DNA from: Antrodiella citrinella
Taxonomy: Eukaryota > Basidiomycota > Agaricomycetes > Polyporales > Steccherinaceae
DNA length: 64,000 bases
Reading direction: 5' to 3'
Assembly: GCA_004802725.1 (NCBI GenBank)
Contig: SGPM01000093.1
Span: 1-64,000 of the forward strand
Shown: positions 26,901-37,960 of the stretch, one piece after another
Position numbering within the stretch: position 1 is the stretch's first letter
Layout of the letters: every line of letters begins with the position of its first letter
Translations under genes and position numbers: made by a program
Notes under the pieces: generated by a model
Told to the model about the DNA's origin: nothing
What the model saw: the letters and a program-made list of their open reading frames with translations, nothing else
Database searches by the model: none

Positions 26901-28006
26901 TAGGATGCAAGATGTGACAAGAGAAGCGATTTNCCAGACGAAGGTGGAGAGGTAAGNAAGGTGGGGATACCGAGCGACAGATGTGTCGCCAAAGTANGTA
27001 ACGCTTCCACTGCGGACGGCGTTGCAATCAAAGTAGAATCGAGTTCGCGGGCACCCGATTCACAGAACATTAGGATGCCATGGATGTTGACAATGTAAGG
27101 GCTGAAACCAAATGTAAGTCAAGATTGCTTGACGAAAGTATTCCTTTACTTACCTCAATTCGGCGGGATGAATAGGCTCAATTGAACTGTCGTCTTCGGA
27201 CGAGTAATAATTTTGAGGATCAAGCAGGCTTTGCCTGAGTTTCGCCACCCTCTCTGCGTCCACTAAAGGGAGTAGCCAGCCATCAAGAAAGACTGGGGTA
27301 CCATCGAAATTCTGGCCATANTGAAGAGGACANTCCACGTGAGCCGCTTCACCGAGAATCTCATGTTCAGCTTGAACTCTTTGTCCTTCCCCCATGCCAG
27401 ATTGAAGCGCATAACAACGAATAGCAAGGTAGCGCACGCCAGCATCGGGATGAGGCGTCCACATGAGTAGGGAGAGAGGTGTAAGAGACCACGAGAGTAG
27501 AGACGGTAGCTCCCGGTTTGTTTGTAGTATGCGATAGTACGCCAAAAGTATGCGCTGCAGGCGATGTGTGTCAAATGCAGGAATATCTTGCGCTGCGGTA
27601 ATGGACGCCAATGGACCGCCCTTAAAATCAGGTTGACGGAGGAAAGCGGAGAGTACTCTGCAGAAGGATGAGATATGGAATGTGTATGAACAGAACGGAG
27701 TACTCACGGGTAAAGTTCTGTGTGCACCTCCAGCAGCACAGCAAATGCTTCCAGTTTGTCTTCTCTGTCATGACTGTCGAGCAACCATCGCGAACAAAGA
27801 TCAAGGAGGATGGGCCTGAAAAGCGTAGTCACGGCTACAGTGAAGGCTCGAAGATAGAGGATATTGGAGAGTGCCGTGAGCAACTCTGAATGCGTTTTCG
27901 CGTTATGCAATGTAATGACATGCGGGGAGGTAGGAGGGAGTTGGTTGAGCAATTCTTGTGTCTGCTTTTTTAGGTTGATGCGCAGAGGATCGTGGATTTC
28001 TGCCAT
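11992..28006 (-). CDS. Midasin (Rea1/Mdn1), giant AAA ATPase
   Basis: This single 16-kb gene encodes a protein of roughly 5,000 residues, the usual size for midasin, which removes assembly factors from pre-60S ribosomes in the nucleolus and nucleoplasm. The ATG at 28006 starts MAEIHDPLRINLKKQ. Six AAA modules follow, with P-loops near 26950 (degenerate, PPSSxKS), 25870 (GETGxGKT), 24445 (GPTSSGKT), 23560 (GDTGCGKT), 22310 (GSPGVGKT) and 21390 (GPHNSGKS). Walker B-like VLLDEMNLAPQ and similar motifs are present. A long helical linker runs to about 15.4 kb. An Asp/Glu-rich segment covers about 14.69-13.68 kb. The C-terminal VWA/MIDAS domain has the metal-binding DDSRS motif near 12670. The gene ends FFERIAED at 11992. 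Many N bases at 25.2-27.4 kb obscure parts of AAA1 and AAA2. No clear lesion was seen. Confidence 0.95.
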
Positions 28007-28482
28007 AGTCGTGCAGATTCTATCAGCGCATGGAGAGATCGTGAAGTAGTGGAAGACGAGAGCTCTAGGATGAGAGTTGCTTTCGAGCCTCGAAGGGCTT
28101 GAAAAATTGGATCGCTGAGATCAAAGTCCGGGACCGTCAAGATAAGATAAGATTGTCGGTCCACCCCTTCTTCCTCTTCAGCTACCTCCTTCTCCTTGAC
28201 GACCAACTTCAAAATGAATCAACGTTCTGGAACCCATTCGGCCATGGCTCTGTCCAGCAAGTCAACGAGAGCCAACTCTTGACGATGATATGATTTTGTA
28301 ACATCAGTGATTCCGTCACTAGCAAGCGCAACATTTGCCCCACGCTGGGCCCTGACGGTGACAAGGGCTAAGTATATCATCAGCATGCTACGATTCGCTT
28401 GTTCTTTTGCCTTCCTCCTTCTCAGTCCTGGGCTTGAGCACGGACGTTCCCTCGCGGCAGGTTCAGCGACCGCAGGCTTCAA
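27970..28482 (-). other. Open minus-strand stretch upstream of midasin, unassigned
   Basis: Upstream of the midasin start one reading frame on the minus strand stays open for about 500 bases except for a single TGA at about 28216. The stretch after it reads like folded protein (YLILTVPDFDLSDPIF, LHALIESARLWQKS). It ends at a TAA that overlaps the midasin start in another frame. It could be a small gene broken by one stop, an exon of an unmodelled gene, or chance. No family was recognised. Confidence 0.25.
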
Positions 28483-28485
28483 ACG

Positions 28486-30269
28486 ATGTTCAACTATGCT
28501 CTAGTCCTCGCTGTATTCTTCGCATTGGGACTGCAGGCCGTCCAGTCCAAGTTCAACTCCATTTCTTTCCCTTCAGTGACACAATGCGGGTCTTTCACTG
28601 TTTCTTTCTCTGGAGGCAAGCTTCCTTCAGCTCTTCCTCTCACGTTGACCGTCGTTCCTTTCAATTCCACGCCCATTGCTATCGTTATCCCTACCTTTCA
28701 GTGGAATGCCACCACAGCCACGGGTGCCGTGGTCACTTTCCTCCCTCTACCTGCAGGTGCAGAGTTTGTTGCTTCGCTTGACGATGCATTCGGCCAGCCC
28801 ACAGGTCTCACTTCCGATGTCATTGCGGTGTATCCTTCGACCAACACGACATGTCTCTCCAGCGCAACAAACACCCCCCGGTACACTCTACCCGACACAA
28901 GCACGCTGTCGCAATGTGCCCCCTTCGACATCTCTTACGTCCCGGGCATCGTCGACGTGTCCCCAACTATCCGTGCCTTTGTGCCGAAGAACGAGTCGTT
29001 CCCAGTAAACTTCACGTCCGTCCCGACAGCTGGCACCGCAACCTACACTATGGATGTCCCCCAAGGCCTAAGGGCTGTGTTGATGCTTAGCGACGATACC
29101 GGCTTCCGTCAATCAACAGATCTGTTCGTTGTCGGAGGTAGCACTACGAGCAGCACAGACTGTCTCCCCGTCTTCACGGCAGGTGCTGCACCTGCTCCCG
29201 ACAACGCTGTTAACGCGCCTGCGGCTTCTTCCGGAGGGCTCTCCCGGTACGTATGTGTCGATCATGAAATCAGACTTTGGCTCACTCGTTGTTGCGGAAC
29301 CTTTGCAGGCCAGCCGTCATAGCGATAGCTGTCGTGACTACCGTTATCGTCACTTGCATTGCGCTGGCAATGGCATTATGGGCAAGTCGATATCGACGCA
29401 AGCTACGGGAGGCCGCAGAGAAACTTAAATGGTTCTACCCGGAGGACAAGGAGTTGTGGGGAAGCCCCGAGAAAACAAAGGACGATTTCCCTCCCTTTTC
29501 ACTTGCTGAAAAGCAGCAGATACCGGAACCGCAAACTCCGCCGTCGGCTGTGTTGTTCACGAGGCACAGTGATACAACGTCGTCGCAGGTCGGAGGGGAA
29601 GCTTCATATTTCAAGCGTCCTTCTGCTTCTTCAGGATCTCTGCGTTCTTTGTCCCTTCTCCAGCCCGGCTTTTCGCGGTTCAATCCCGCTCCTATACTTC
29701 CTTCCCTTCCCACGTCTCCGTTTGCTCCGCATCTCAAGCAACCGGTGTCACGGACACCTTCACAACACACCTTCGCGCTCAGCACTCAGTCTCGTCAGCG
29801 TACCTCAGTCTCGTCAGCAGACATAGAGTACATGCTCGAGGTCGGCACTATCTCCTCCATTCCTGGAACTATCGTTTCTTCGCGATCTCACGTCCATACG
29901 AACACGGCGACTTCTGACTCCTCCAACGTCGAGTCGAAGGCGTTCACCCACAGATCAGCCAAATCACAGCAAGGCTACGAACGTCCCTTACTACCGGTTC
30001 CTACACCATCTCCCAAGTTCACTCCGTCATACGTGCGAACGAGTGATGGCGCGGTCGTTACGAGTACGTACGACGATTCGAATTGGGTTGCGAGGTCTCA
30101 GCCTTCGTCCCCTGATACATCCGGGTCTCGAGCGTCGAGGCCGCTGACGTTGGCTTCACGGTCCTCAAAGCGAAATCCACCCCAAGCTTTGATCCCTTCC
30201 TCTCCGGTATCACAGATGTCCGTCGCGCCTGACCCACCTTTTACTTTCGACGAATCCCGATTCNNTTAG
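28486..30269 (+). CDS. Secreted-type single-pass membrane protein with serine-rich tail
   Basis: The ATG at 28486 begins a signal peptide (MFNYALVLAVFFALGLQAVQS). An extracellular part of about 230 residues follows, with cysteines and several N-glycosylation sequons such as NSTP, NATT and NTTC. It consists of two similar blocks, each with a conserved CxxFxxSF/xxS pattern (TQCGSFTVSF, SQCAPFDISY). An intron at about 29249-29309 (GTACGT...TTGCAG) joins to an exon carrying one transmembrane helix (AVIAIAVVTTVIVTCIALAM) and a basic stop-transfer RYRRK. The cytoplasmic tail of about 300 residues is rich in Ser, Pro and Thr. The stop at 30267 follows two N bases, so the last residue is unknown. Proteins with this layout are common in mushrooms but have no assigned role. 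A surface sensor or wall-linked role is only a guess. Confidence 0.8.
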
Positions 30270-30865
30270 AANTCTTTTCCTTCATTGGGGCTCTGTGAGA
30301 CTGTCGGACACCTTTCGTTGTTTCAATCCCACCGCTAGGGTGTTGGCTACGTATGCCTCTTCGCACTTCGTTTTTCGTCCGTCTTTGAAAGACACGTTTT
30401 TTGTCCTGGTCGAACAGTACTCTCCCTCCCCCCCCCACGGAATGCATCCAAGTGTAGCATAGGTGTTCACAAAAGGCAGGCAGGGGCGGCATATTCTGTA
30501 TTTGTACTACGTTGTTTCTTTGGCGAAACTTGTTTGCGTCCGGCCCTTCCTTCCGTCCCCGCAATTATCGCCCATTTTTGACGTGGATGAACTTGTCGAG
30601 TGATCGTGTGTCCATAGTAGCAATGTTGTACTTACGTGGACAGAGTAAAATGCTCCGTGCACGTATCGGGTGTGAAATACGGCCTTGTCATGGTCTTGTG
30701 CATCTGTTGCCGGGGCAATAATATGGGGCCCTTGTGTCAAAAAAAGAACACCAACGCCTAGCCTGAGGTCAGTCTCTACACCACCCCAATACGACGCAAC
30801 AACGAACCTCGCCGTCGGGACGGTTGCCACGGCCATTCGCGTTTACCAACCTGACTGTCCACACA
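30270..30865. other. Convergent intergenic region
   Basis: This lies between the 3' ends of the membrane-protein gene and the small minus-strand gene. It contains a C-rich run near 30428-30436 and one N. I see no gene in it. Confidence 0.5.
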
Positions 30866-31179
30866 TCACGCATCAGGATCTTTTGGCAACTTCGCCGCTT
30901 CCTCTCTCGCCCTTCTCCTCCCGCCCATCATCAGCCCGACATAGTCTGCCCCGCCGAGCACATGACCTTCACTCCCTGGTTTCCGCAGAAGAGCCTTCGA
31001 CTTCAGGGTCGCTTTCTTCTTCTGCTCGGCTGGCGCGGTCGTTGGTTTCTGGTGAGAAGAGGAAGATGCGGTGGGTTTCTATAGACAGTGTGCGTGATTG
31101 TGAGTATATGCAATCGCACGTAGTATGTAAGCATAAAACCCACTTTGACTTTCTTCATGAACTTTGCGCTTCGCCCCAT
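30866..31179 (-). CDS. Small basic 82-residue protein, two exons
   Basis: The gene has a 12-codon first exon (MGRSAKFMKKVK, 31179-31144), a 65-nt intron (GTGGGT...CTATAG, 31143-31079) and a second exon ending at a TGA at 30866. The predicted protein is 82 residues, very basic, with a Lys/Ala/Pro/Ser linker and a compact C-terminal block KPGSEGHVLGGADYVGLMMG followed by GRRRAREEAAKLPKD. The tiny first exon starting at a clean ATG, the proper splice sites and the low-bias C-terminus make chance unlikely. I do not recognise the family. Small lysine-rich proteins of this kind are often nucleolar or RNA-binding, but that is inference. Confidence 0.6.
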
Positions 31180-31515
31180 GTTGAATCAGTTCCAGTTCCG
31201 AATGTACAACACAACAGATGAGATGAAAGTGAGAGGTTGCTGAGTGCTATTTACAACGTCAAGATAGCATGGAAGATGGCCCGGGTAACATGAACATTGT
31301 GGCGCTAATCTTGATCGCAGCTATAGCGTATAGATAATCGGACTCGGATCTCTATAGCTACTCTCCACGAGCTTTTCATTATAGTAATTCATTCATCTCC
31401 AATAAGTAACGCCGCGAACTCGTTGCTAACCATCAAGAAGTAGGTCATGTCTCCAACGGAGACGAAATATAGCTAATATCCGATTCAGACCCTCTCAAGG
31501 TTCGAGTCTGCACGA
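31180..31515. promoter_or_regulatory. Divergent intergenic region
   Basis: This separates the start of the small basic-protein gene (minus) from the start of the ketopantoate reductase gene (plus) and should hold both promoters. A GGTTCGAGTCT word at 31499-31509 resembles a tRNA B box, but no T-stem pairing or tRNA body is present. Confidence 0.4.
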
Positions 31516-32814
31516 ATGACGGTCTCAGACGTTTTGTGTCATTGGATTCGGAGGTTCGTTCAGCACGCGTTTCTCAGCCTCTTAGGTCTCCCTCGAATCC
31601 TTCGTACTAAGACAAATTGCACCCCAGCCATTGGCGCGCTATATGCCTGGGCCTTGGAGAAATCTGGCCAAGCTAGAGTGACCGCAGTATGTCGCTCGAA
31701 CTACCAAGTGGTCCATGGTGCGTACGACCTATCGCTACATCAAAACTATCGTCGATATTCATTTATAACTAGATATTGGACTGGATTTCCAGTCGGACAA
31801 GCTTGGACGTACGGATAGTCCATGGAAGCCGTACCGAGGTGCGCTATCCCACACTCGATTTCGGTGGTGGTGAGTAGAAACCGACCTTGCTCTGATAGTC
31901 GTGCGTACGGTGGAAGAAGCCGCAGACCGGGCGTACACCTACGTCCTCGTCGCGACGAAATGTATACCCGAAGTACGGTCAACACCGACCACACTCGGCC
32001 CTCTACTCTCGTACCTGTCATCTCATCCGACTCCGTCAACATCATCAACGACAGTGGTCCTACTACAGAATGGCGTGGGAATCGAAGACGATCTTATAGC
32101 ATACCTTTCTGCAACGGATAATCTCTCCTCACAGGTCGTTGTCGTGTCTGGATGTGCGTGGGTCGATGCAACGGCTATTGACGGAGGGAAGAAGGTCACG
32201 CAATTTGGGACGGAGAAGCTCGTGCTTGGCGTACATAAGTACGATACGAATCACAACATCGTGGACGGTGCGAAAACATTGAAAGCGTTCTGTGATGTTC
32301 TACGGTCTGTAGGTGCGGAAGCTGTACCGGTGGACGACGTCGACGCAGCGCGATGGCGTAAAGTACTATGGTACGCCTTCTCTTTCGCTGCACCTTGAAA
32401 TCTCACAGTGATCCTTACTTGAATGAACCATAGGAACGCGTCGTTTTCAACGCTCTGCACCCTCACCCGCAGCACAGTCGGCCAAGTCCTATATGTCCCC
32501 TCGGCACGCACCGAACTCGCCGCCATCATGCAGGAAGTCCTCATCGTCGCCCGCGCCTCCCTCTCCCCCATGTCACCTACCGCCACTGCTGCCCTCCCCG
32601 ACACGGTGATTCAAGACATCATCGAACACGAGAACCCCCAGTCCGCGTTCAAGCCGTCTATGCTCGTGGACCTCGAAGCGGCCGGCCGATGGAGGTAGAG
32701 GCGATCGTTGGAGGAGTGTTGAGGAGGGCGAGGATGGTGGAGGTGAGTGTGCCGAGGTTGGAGTTGGTGTATGCGGGCTTGTGTGTGATACAGAAGGGGT
32801 TATTGGGGAACTGA
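31516..32814 (+). pseudogene. Ketopantoate reductase (ApbA/PanE family) with two frameshifts
   Basis: Relatives of this family use NADPH to reduce 2-dehydropantoate to pantoate, toward coenzyme A, though many fungal members have other substrates. After splicing three introns (about 31552-31615, 31716-31770 and 31838-31899) the protein shows the Rossmann start VIGFGAIGALYAW, then CRSNYQVVHD, TKCIPEV, LLQNGVG and the C-terminal domain with KPSMLVDLE. A fourth intron lies at about 32372-32432. Two 1-nt shifts break the frame. Near 31532-31535 (TTTT) one base too many separates MTVSDV from CVIGFG. Near 32677-32688 (GCGGCCGGCC) one base too few separates VDLE from GRPMEVEAIVGG. Uncorrected, it stops at 32698. 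In the shifted frame it ends at a TGA at 32814. Both shifts fall in repetitive bases, so sequencing error is as likely as decay. The sequence is otherwise well preserved. Confidence 0.75.
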
Positions 32815-33980
32815 TAGTATGTGTCGCGTTCTATGTGTGTGTACCACTTGAGTTTATAGTTCTTTTGAGGAAACAGGCTTGTAGCAACAGTGCCCACATC
32901 AAGGAGATACCGTTCAGCTTTTCACGTGTAGACTGCTCGAGATCGGAAGATTTGTAAATTTGGTTCATCGTACTAGTAATACATGAGTTCGATTTTTGCT
33001 ATAACTACCATCTACAGTTCTCCATACCAGTCCAATCGTTCAGACACGTCGACGACTCGGAGAGGTCGCTTTAAGGTGCGGGGTCGACAAGAACATACTC
33101 GTTTTCACCCAAGTCCACCAAGTCGTACAATTCACAATAGGGGACTGAAGCATCTGGAACTCTTATAATATCCTCGACACCTCCATCCTGTTTTCCTTCG
33201 GTGCGAACGTCTTTTGAGTGGGGTATATCGCCGTTAGTCACTAAGTATCACGTCTTGACCGTCCTTGGCTCCAGGTCACACGAGGTACTAATCGCCGGCG
33301 TATCAAGGATTTATTCACTTCAGTTTGTGTTACTTGAAATCAAGCGAAACCTGTATTTGCCAGTCTACCCGACCACCCTTCACATCCGTTCCCTACTGTC
33401 CTCTCTTTCACCCTTCCTTTGCTATTCCCACGTCGAGACGATTCTGGTATGAATCAGATATATTACCCTCATTATCGATCCTTTCTTCCGCTCCAGCCGA
33501 CCACGCTGTCGTACATGCTTTCATTCTTTTAACGTTACGCATACGTGGAATGGTACCGGAGCTACATAGCCAACTCCTCAAGTATTTATACCTCATCAGC
33601 CGCTTTCTTATGCTTCTACTTATACTCATTGTTGTATCCTAGACCTGTACATACTTTGAACTGACATCTTCGTCCTTCGTCAGGTACATGGATGTTGTAT
33701 AATTTCTCCCACAGGTCCAATATGTATGCATCTTGTCGAAGCCTGTGAATGACAGCAGGGTGCGGGATCATAAGCACTCATGAGCTTTTTACTAACGCCC
33801 AGTGGGCTCAAGCGAGTAGTCTTTCGTAGACAACATGCAATTGGATGTAGAGAACAAATCAGTAATATGCAATATGGTAGTGAGTTCCCAAAAATCTAGA
33901 GGGCGCATAGGCTACAAAAGACACTAAACAGACATCAAGAATACAAGTTGAGGAATAGTACGTAGAGGAACACACGTATC
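32815..33980. other. Intergenic, no gene recognised
   Basis: This is 1.2 kb of fairly AT- and pyrimidine-rich sequence between the reductase gene and the 3' end of the FunK1 kinase gene. Short open frames on both strands lack domains and splice signals. I see no RNA gene or repeat. Confidence 0.45.
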
Positions 33981-36834
33981 CTACGGCTCAATAGGTAGAT
34001 CTTCATCCAAGCATTCCATGAAAGCCTCGTACGTCAGAATATTCTCCCGTGCCTTCACCAACTCAAGCGCATCTTTCTCGAGCTTCTTGCATTTCGCCTG
34101 CTTCCGAATCCCTGCTTTCTTCGCTTCGAGCCAAGGCGTCAAACAATCCGCTTGGAAATCCATGTACTTCCTGTTCACCCTCGAAACCAAGCTCCTCAAG
34201 TCCACGATCCAAGCCCTGAAGTACCTCATGTACTCTTCATCCGCCGAAGCTATAATCCCTTCAAACGCGCCGCTGAAGATAAGGAACTCTCTCTTTTGGC
34301 CACCGATTTTGGGGAGCTCTGCATCGAGCCAACTACGGATCCATCCTATTTCATAGGTCTTGGGATTGAACGACGCCAAGATCCAGATAAGTACCCAAAA
34401 GAATGACTCCAGGTCATGGCGATAGAGATGCTTGGGGATATTGGCGTATGTCAGAATATCGATTGCGATGAAGGGACCTGTTCCGGACCTATATCTTGGT
34501 GCGTGCGCTGGACCTGCAGAAGGAGCCGCAAACGGTGCAACGAATGAAGTCGGGCTCTTCGCTGTCGCTGTCGCCGGAGGAAACCCATAGCTCTCGAGGT
34601 CCTGGGGNGGGATGTCGGATTTGAAAATGTCGGTGTAGATGTCGTCGATGTCTGAAGGGGACTCGGTCTGAGAGGTAGCTTGGTCCCAGTCGCACATCAC
34701 GCCGACGACAGTGCCATTTGGACGATGGAACATGATGTTGCTGACGCTGACATCTCGATGGAGAATGTGTGCAAANGTGTAGACAGCNTTGTGACCTGCG
34801 TACCATTTGGTCAATACCCGTNTGACGTACAACAATGGTAGAACTTACCTCGTAGGGCACCCACGAAAGCTTGCTTTAGCTCCTCAGGACTTTCCACCTT
34901 TTTGAGAGGTAGATACGCCGACATGATGAGCACATGACAATCCCGAGTGTTGATGCTCCGAAGGTCATGCATGAACGCGCGAGGGAGATCCATTTGCTCC
35001 ATCGTCCGGGAAACCNAGAACTTCATGTCGACGATGTGCTTGAGATCTGAGTGAGAAGCAAGAGCGACCCTAGCGGCACGAACACAACCGGCTTCGGTGA
35101 GCATATCCTCCCCTTCCTTCCCCCGGAAATGCCACGAGATCTTGGAAACTAGTTCCCCTTCTCCGCAAAAGTGCTGTGCCAGTTCACCGCGTGCCACGAC
35201 CGGCAAAACCACAGTGGCACGCCCTACGGTGCCGTATGTGTTGACGATGTGACGACCCGGTCGGATATCCAGGTCAAAGATGAGTCCGATATGTCCAATG
35301 AGCTTGATATCGTATGCGTCTGGTAGTTCGAGGGATACTTTGTGGAAGTGGTTATGGAAGTGATGTGGCTCGTCATCCGAACGCTCGTCTGCCTCTTCGG
35401 TGTTGGACATGGTGTGCGGGAATCGGAGCATGGGGAAGAACCCAAGCTTGGACAAGGGTGCGGCGTTGATGGCGGCGACAAAGAGGAGAAGATAGTGTGG
35501 TTCAAGCATGAAGTTGAATGGGCGTGATTCGACCACACCCATGCGATCCATGTACCACAAGCTCATATAGCACTCCTCGATGAGAAACCCGGTGACGTAC
35601 GACCGGACGCCATGAGATCCCAGTTCTGTCAAGTACTTGAGGATCTGCGCTCGCTTTTTCGACGGCCGGCTCATCACAGGCTGGGCCGAGGATGAGGCGC
35701 TGGACGCATTGCTAGCAGACCGTGCACGTTTAGGTTCCCGGACGTCCTGCGCTCCAGCATCTGGTGACGGCCGCCTTCGTTTCTCGCCGACAGAAGGGGC
35801 TGCAGAGGATGCTTCCGGCGTACCTCCACTGATGGGGGACTCTGACGCTTCCGGTGCTGCTACAGTAGGAGGGGTGGGCTGGACGAAGATGGCAGTCAGA
35901 CATGCGCATCGAAAGCTATCTGAGAAGATTAGGTGCTTACAGTCAATGCCTCCACGCAGATCTGGCCCACCGCTTGTTCAAAGTTCGCCCTGGCTTTTTC
36001 CTTCTTCAGCTCGCCACAGACAGCAATCGAGGTCCACGACTGGGGCCACTTCCCAGAGATCCAAGTCCATGCAAAGTCGGGTTTCGTGTCCGCAAAATCG
36101 CCCTCCACAACTCTGTCCTTCATGTTGACCAGATTGGCGCGCCGTTTGTCGTCCTTGATTCCCATGCTTTCCCGCACTTGATCTTCGACACCTCGGATGA
36201 TAGACATGAGGGGGACATAAGCATCGTGTTCCTTCGCCTTTGGTGGAGGGTTATGCTTGTAACGTCGACGTCGACCATTCGCCTTGTGATTGAATAAGCC
36301 GATGTGGTACGAGGCACAGGCTGTGGTGTCGAGCGTGTATCCTCCATCGCGATCTGGGATCTCATTCGGACTGAAGCCCCAGACCGCCTTCACGAACTCG
36401 ACAATGTCGTAGTTTTCATCGTACTTGTCGCCGAGAAACTCTTGGAGGTGTGACTCTATCGTTGCCTTCGATGGAAAGTCTTTCGTCCTGTTCAGAGGGA
36501 GGGAGGACATGTTCGGTACTATTGGGTATCTTGGTACTATTCGTGTCGCGCGATAGCAGGTCAGAACAATGAACTCGACGCGTAGTTGAAGTAACTTACT
36601 TGGAGCGAGGGATGAGAAACGAGGGTCCGGATTGCCAGCTCCCATTGAGGTATCCTGCGGCAGCCTAGCAGGTAGAGAAAGAGGTACATTCTCCTCGAGA
36701 GATTCAAGGGTAGGACGAGGGATGTTCATCTCTACGTCTGACGAGGAGGACTCGCTGTCGTCGGACCAGTCAGAGTCAGATTGTGGCCCTCGGGAGGGAT
36801 GAGGATGGTGGAAGTAGTAAGAGGGAAGAAACAT
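33981..36834 (-). CDS. FunK1-type fungal protein kinase
   Basis: The likely start is the ATG at 36834 (MFLPSYYFHHPHP). A Ser/Asp-rich leader precedes a conserved N-terminal region with TKDFPSKATIESHLQEFLG and FVKAVWGFSPNEI, typical of FunK1 proteins of mushrooms. A Ser/Ala/Lys-rich insert with a KRAR-type basic cluster lies near 35720. The kinase core has the catalytic loop HRDVSVSNIMF near 34740 and CDWDQA near 34690 in place of DFG. Later comes HDLESFFWVLIW, the aspartate and tryptophan block found across this family. It ends DEDLPIEP at 33981 after several introns. FunK1 kinases are expanded in multicellular basidiomycetes. Substrates are unknown. A few N bases at 34.6-35.0 kb do not break the frame. 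Confidence 0.85.
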
Positions 36835-37280
36835 GTTGGCCACCGACGCGTCAACTTTTATAGGTCGATATGAGATGGCCACGCTAGTCAGCAACAATGG
36901 CTAACCGTGCTGGCCACAATTGAGGCTCGAGTTCAACATGATGATCGAGTGGCAATTGTATTGTTGCCTAAACGGGGTTACGATCAAAGTGATCGCGTCG
37001 GAGATCAAAATCTACAGGGCTATGCATGCGAGACGTCGATGCACACTCTGGGCTGTACTGTATCCCTTCTATTCTGTGAGGACAGAATATCGTGAAACCC
37101 GTGTGGCATTATTTCACCTCACGCCGAAGAGGTTGAGCACGAGTGGAGTCACAGCCTGTTCAGATGTAATATTGTGAACAGCCTTCAAGTTTCAATACAT
37201 GGTCATCATCAAAGCTGCATATTCACGTCTGTTATCGTAGCGGAAAAACTTTGCAATATTGTTCCCTTCGACTCTAGGAA
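36835..37280. other. Intergenic, nothing recognised
   Basis: This lies between the start of the FunK1 gene and the 3' end of the minus-strand gene at 37281. It should hold the kinase promoter. Open frames here are short and unconvincing. Confidence 0.4.
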
Positions 37281-37934
37281 TCATTGTGATTCCACTCCAT
37301 TGCTGCCGCACGTCAATATCTCCATCCATGCCTCGTACACACCGTGTTCTTCGTTCCCTACTTCCTGACCATTGTCCTTCAAGACAAAATACTCTCGGTG
37401 GAGTGTTTGAATTGAAGCTAACGCAGGGTGTAAAGGCTCTCCCGTCGAAGTTCTGAAGTGCACGCTCTCGACGTGATGGTGTCTACGTGGAAAGAAGAAA
37501 ATCTATGAGCTGGGAACTTCACGAATATGCGACAACGTACGAAGGGAGGTACAGGTTCAGAACCGAACTCTTGCCTTTGTTCGAGCTATCCACGCGTGCC
37601 GCCATACCTGCAAACTCCTGTGCCATCTCAGAAGTTGACATCCAATTTCCGCTTACGCTGAATGGAACCTGTTGTTAGCAGGAGAGTCACTCAAACATAT
37701 GTCTTACGTACCCGTTACCGATTACACAGGCTAAGACATAGCGCTTTGCGACGACCAACTTTGTCTCGTCCTCGTCGCTGCTTGATAGTCGCTTCAACCA
37801 CAGTCGACTTATACCTTTTTCGTATTCTTCGTAGGAGGAACTGGGAATGACGTCTCGTCGAGCGCTTACCGCGGACTGTCTGTGAACCCCTTTATAATGC
37901 TCTGAACACCACCCACCGCTCTCTTGACTTTCAT
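37281..37934 (-). CDS. Unrecognised three-exon gene next to phospholipase D
   Basis: Coding exons on the minus strand join cleanly. The first visible exon (to about 37710) reads SSYEEYEKGISRLWLKRLSS and continues through an acidic DEDE stretch to ACVIGNG. A 54-nt intron, GTACGTAAG...CATTCAG with a TGCTAAC branch site, leads to VSGNWMSTSEMAQEFAG. A second intron, GTACGTTG...CACGTAG, leads to a last exon ending GSNGVESQ and a TGA at 37281. The 5' end is uncertain. An ATG at 37934 would need a 29-nt intron, which is too short, and an in-frame ATG at 37962 would overlap the phospholipase D start. A TATA-like ATTATAAAG near 37895 could be its promoter instead. No family was recognised. Confidence 0.5.
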
Positions 37935-37960
37935 CCCTACTCCAAGGAGTNAATACTACC

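Noticed and set aside
31499..31509. Possible tRNA B box (GGTTCGAGTCT)
   Set aside because: The flanking bases cannot form a T stem, and there is no acceptor stem or A box at the right distance.
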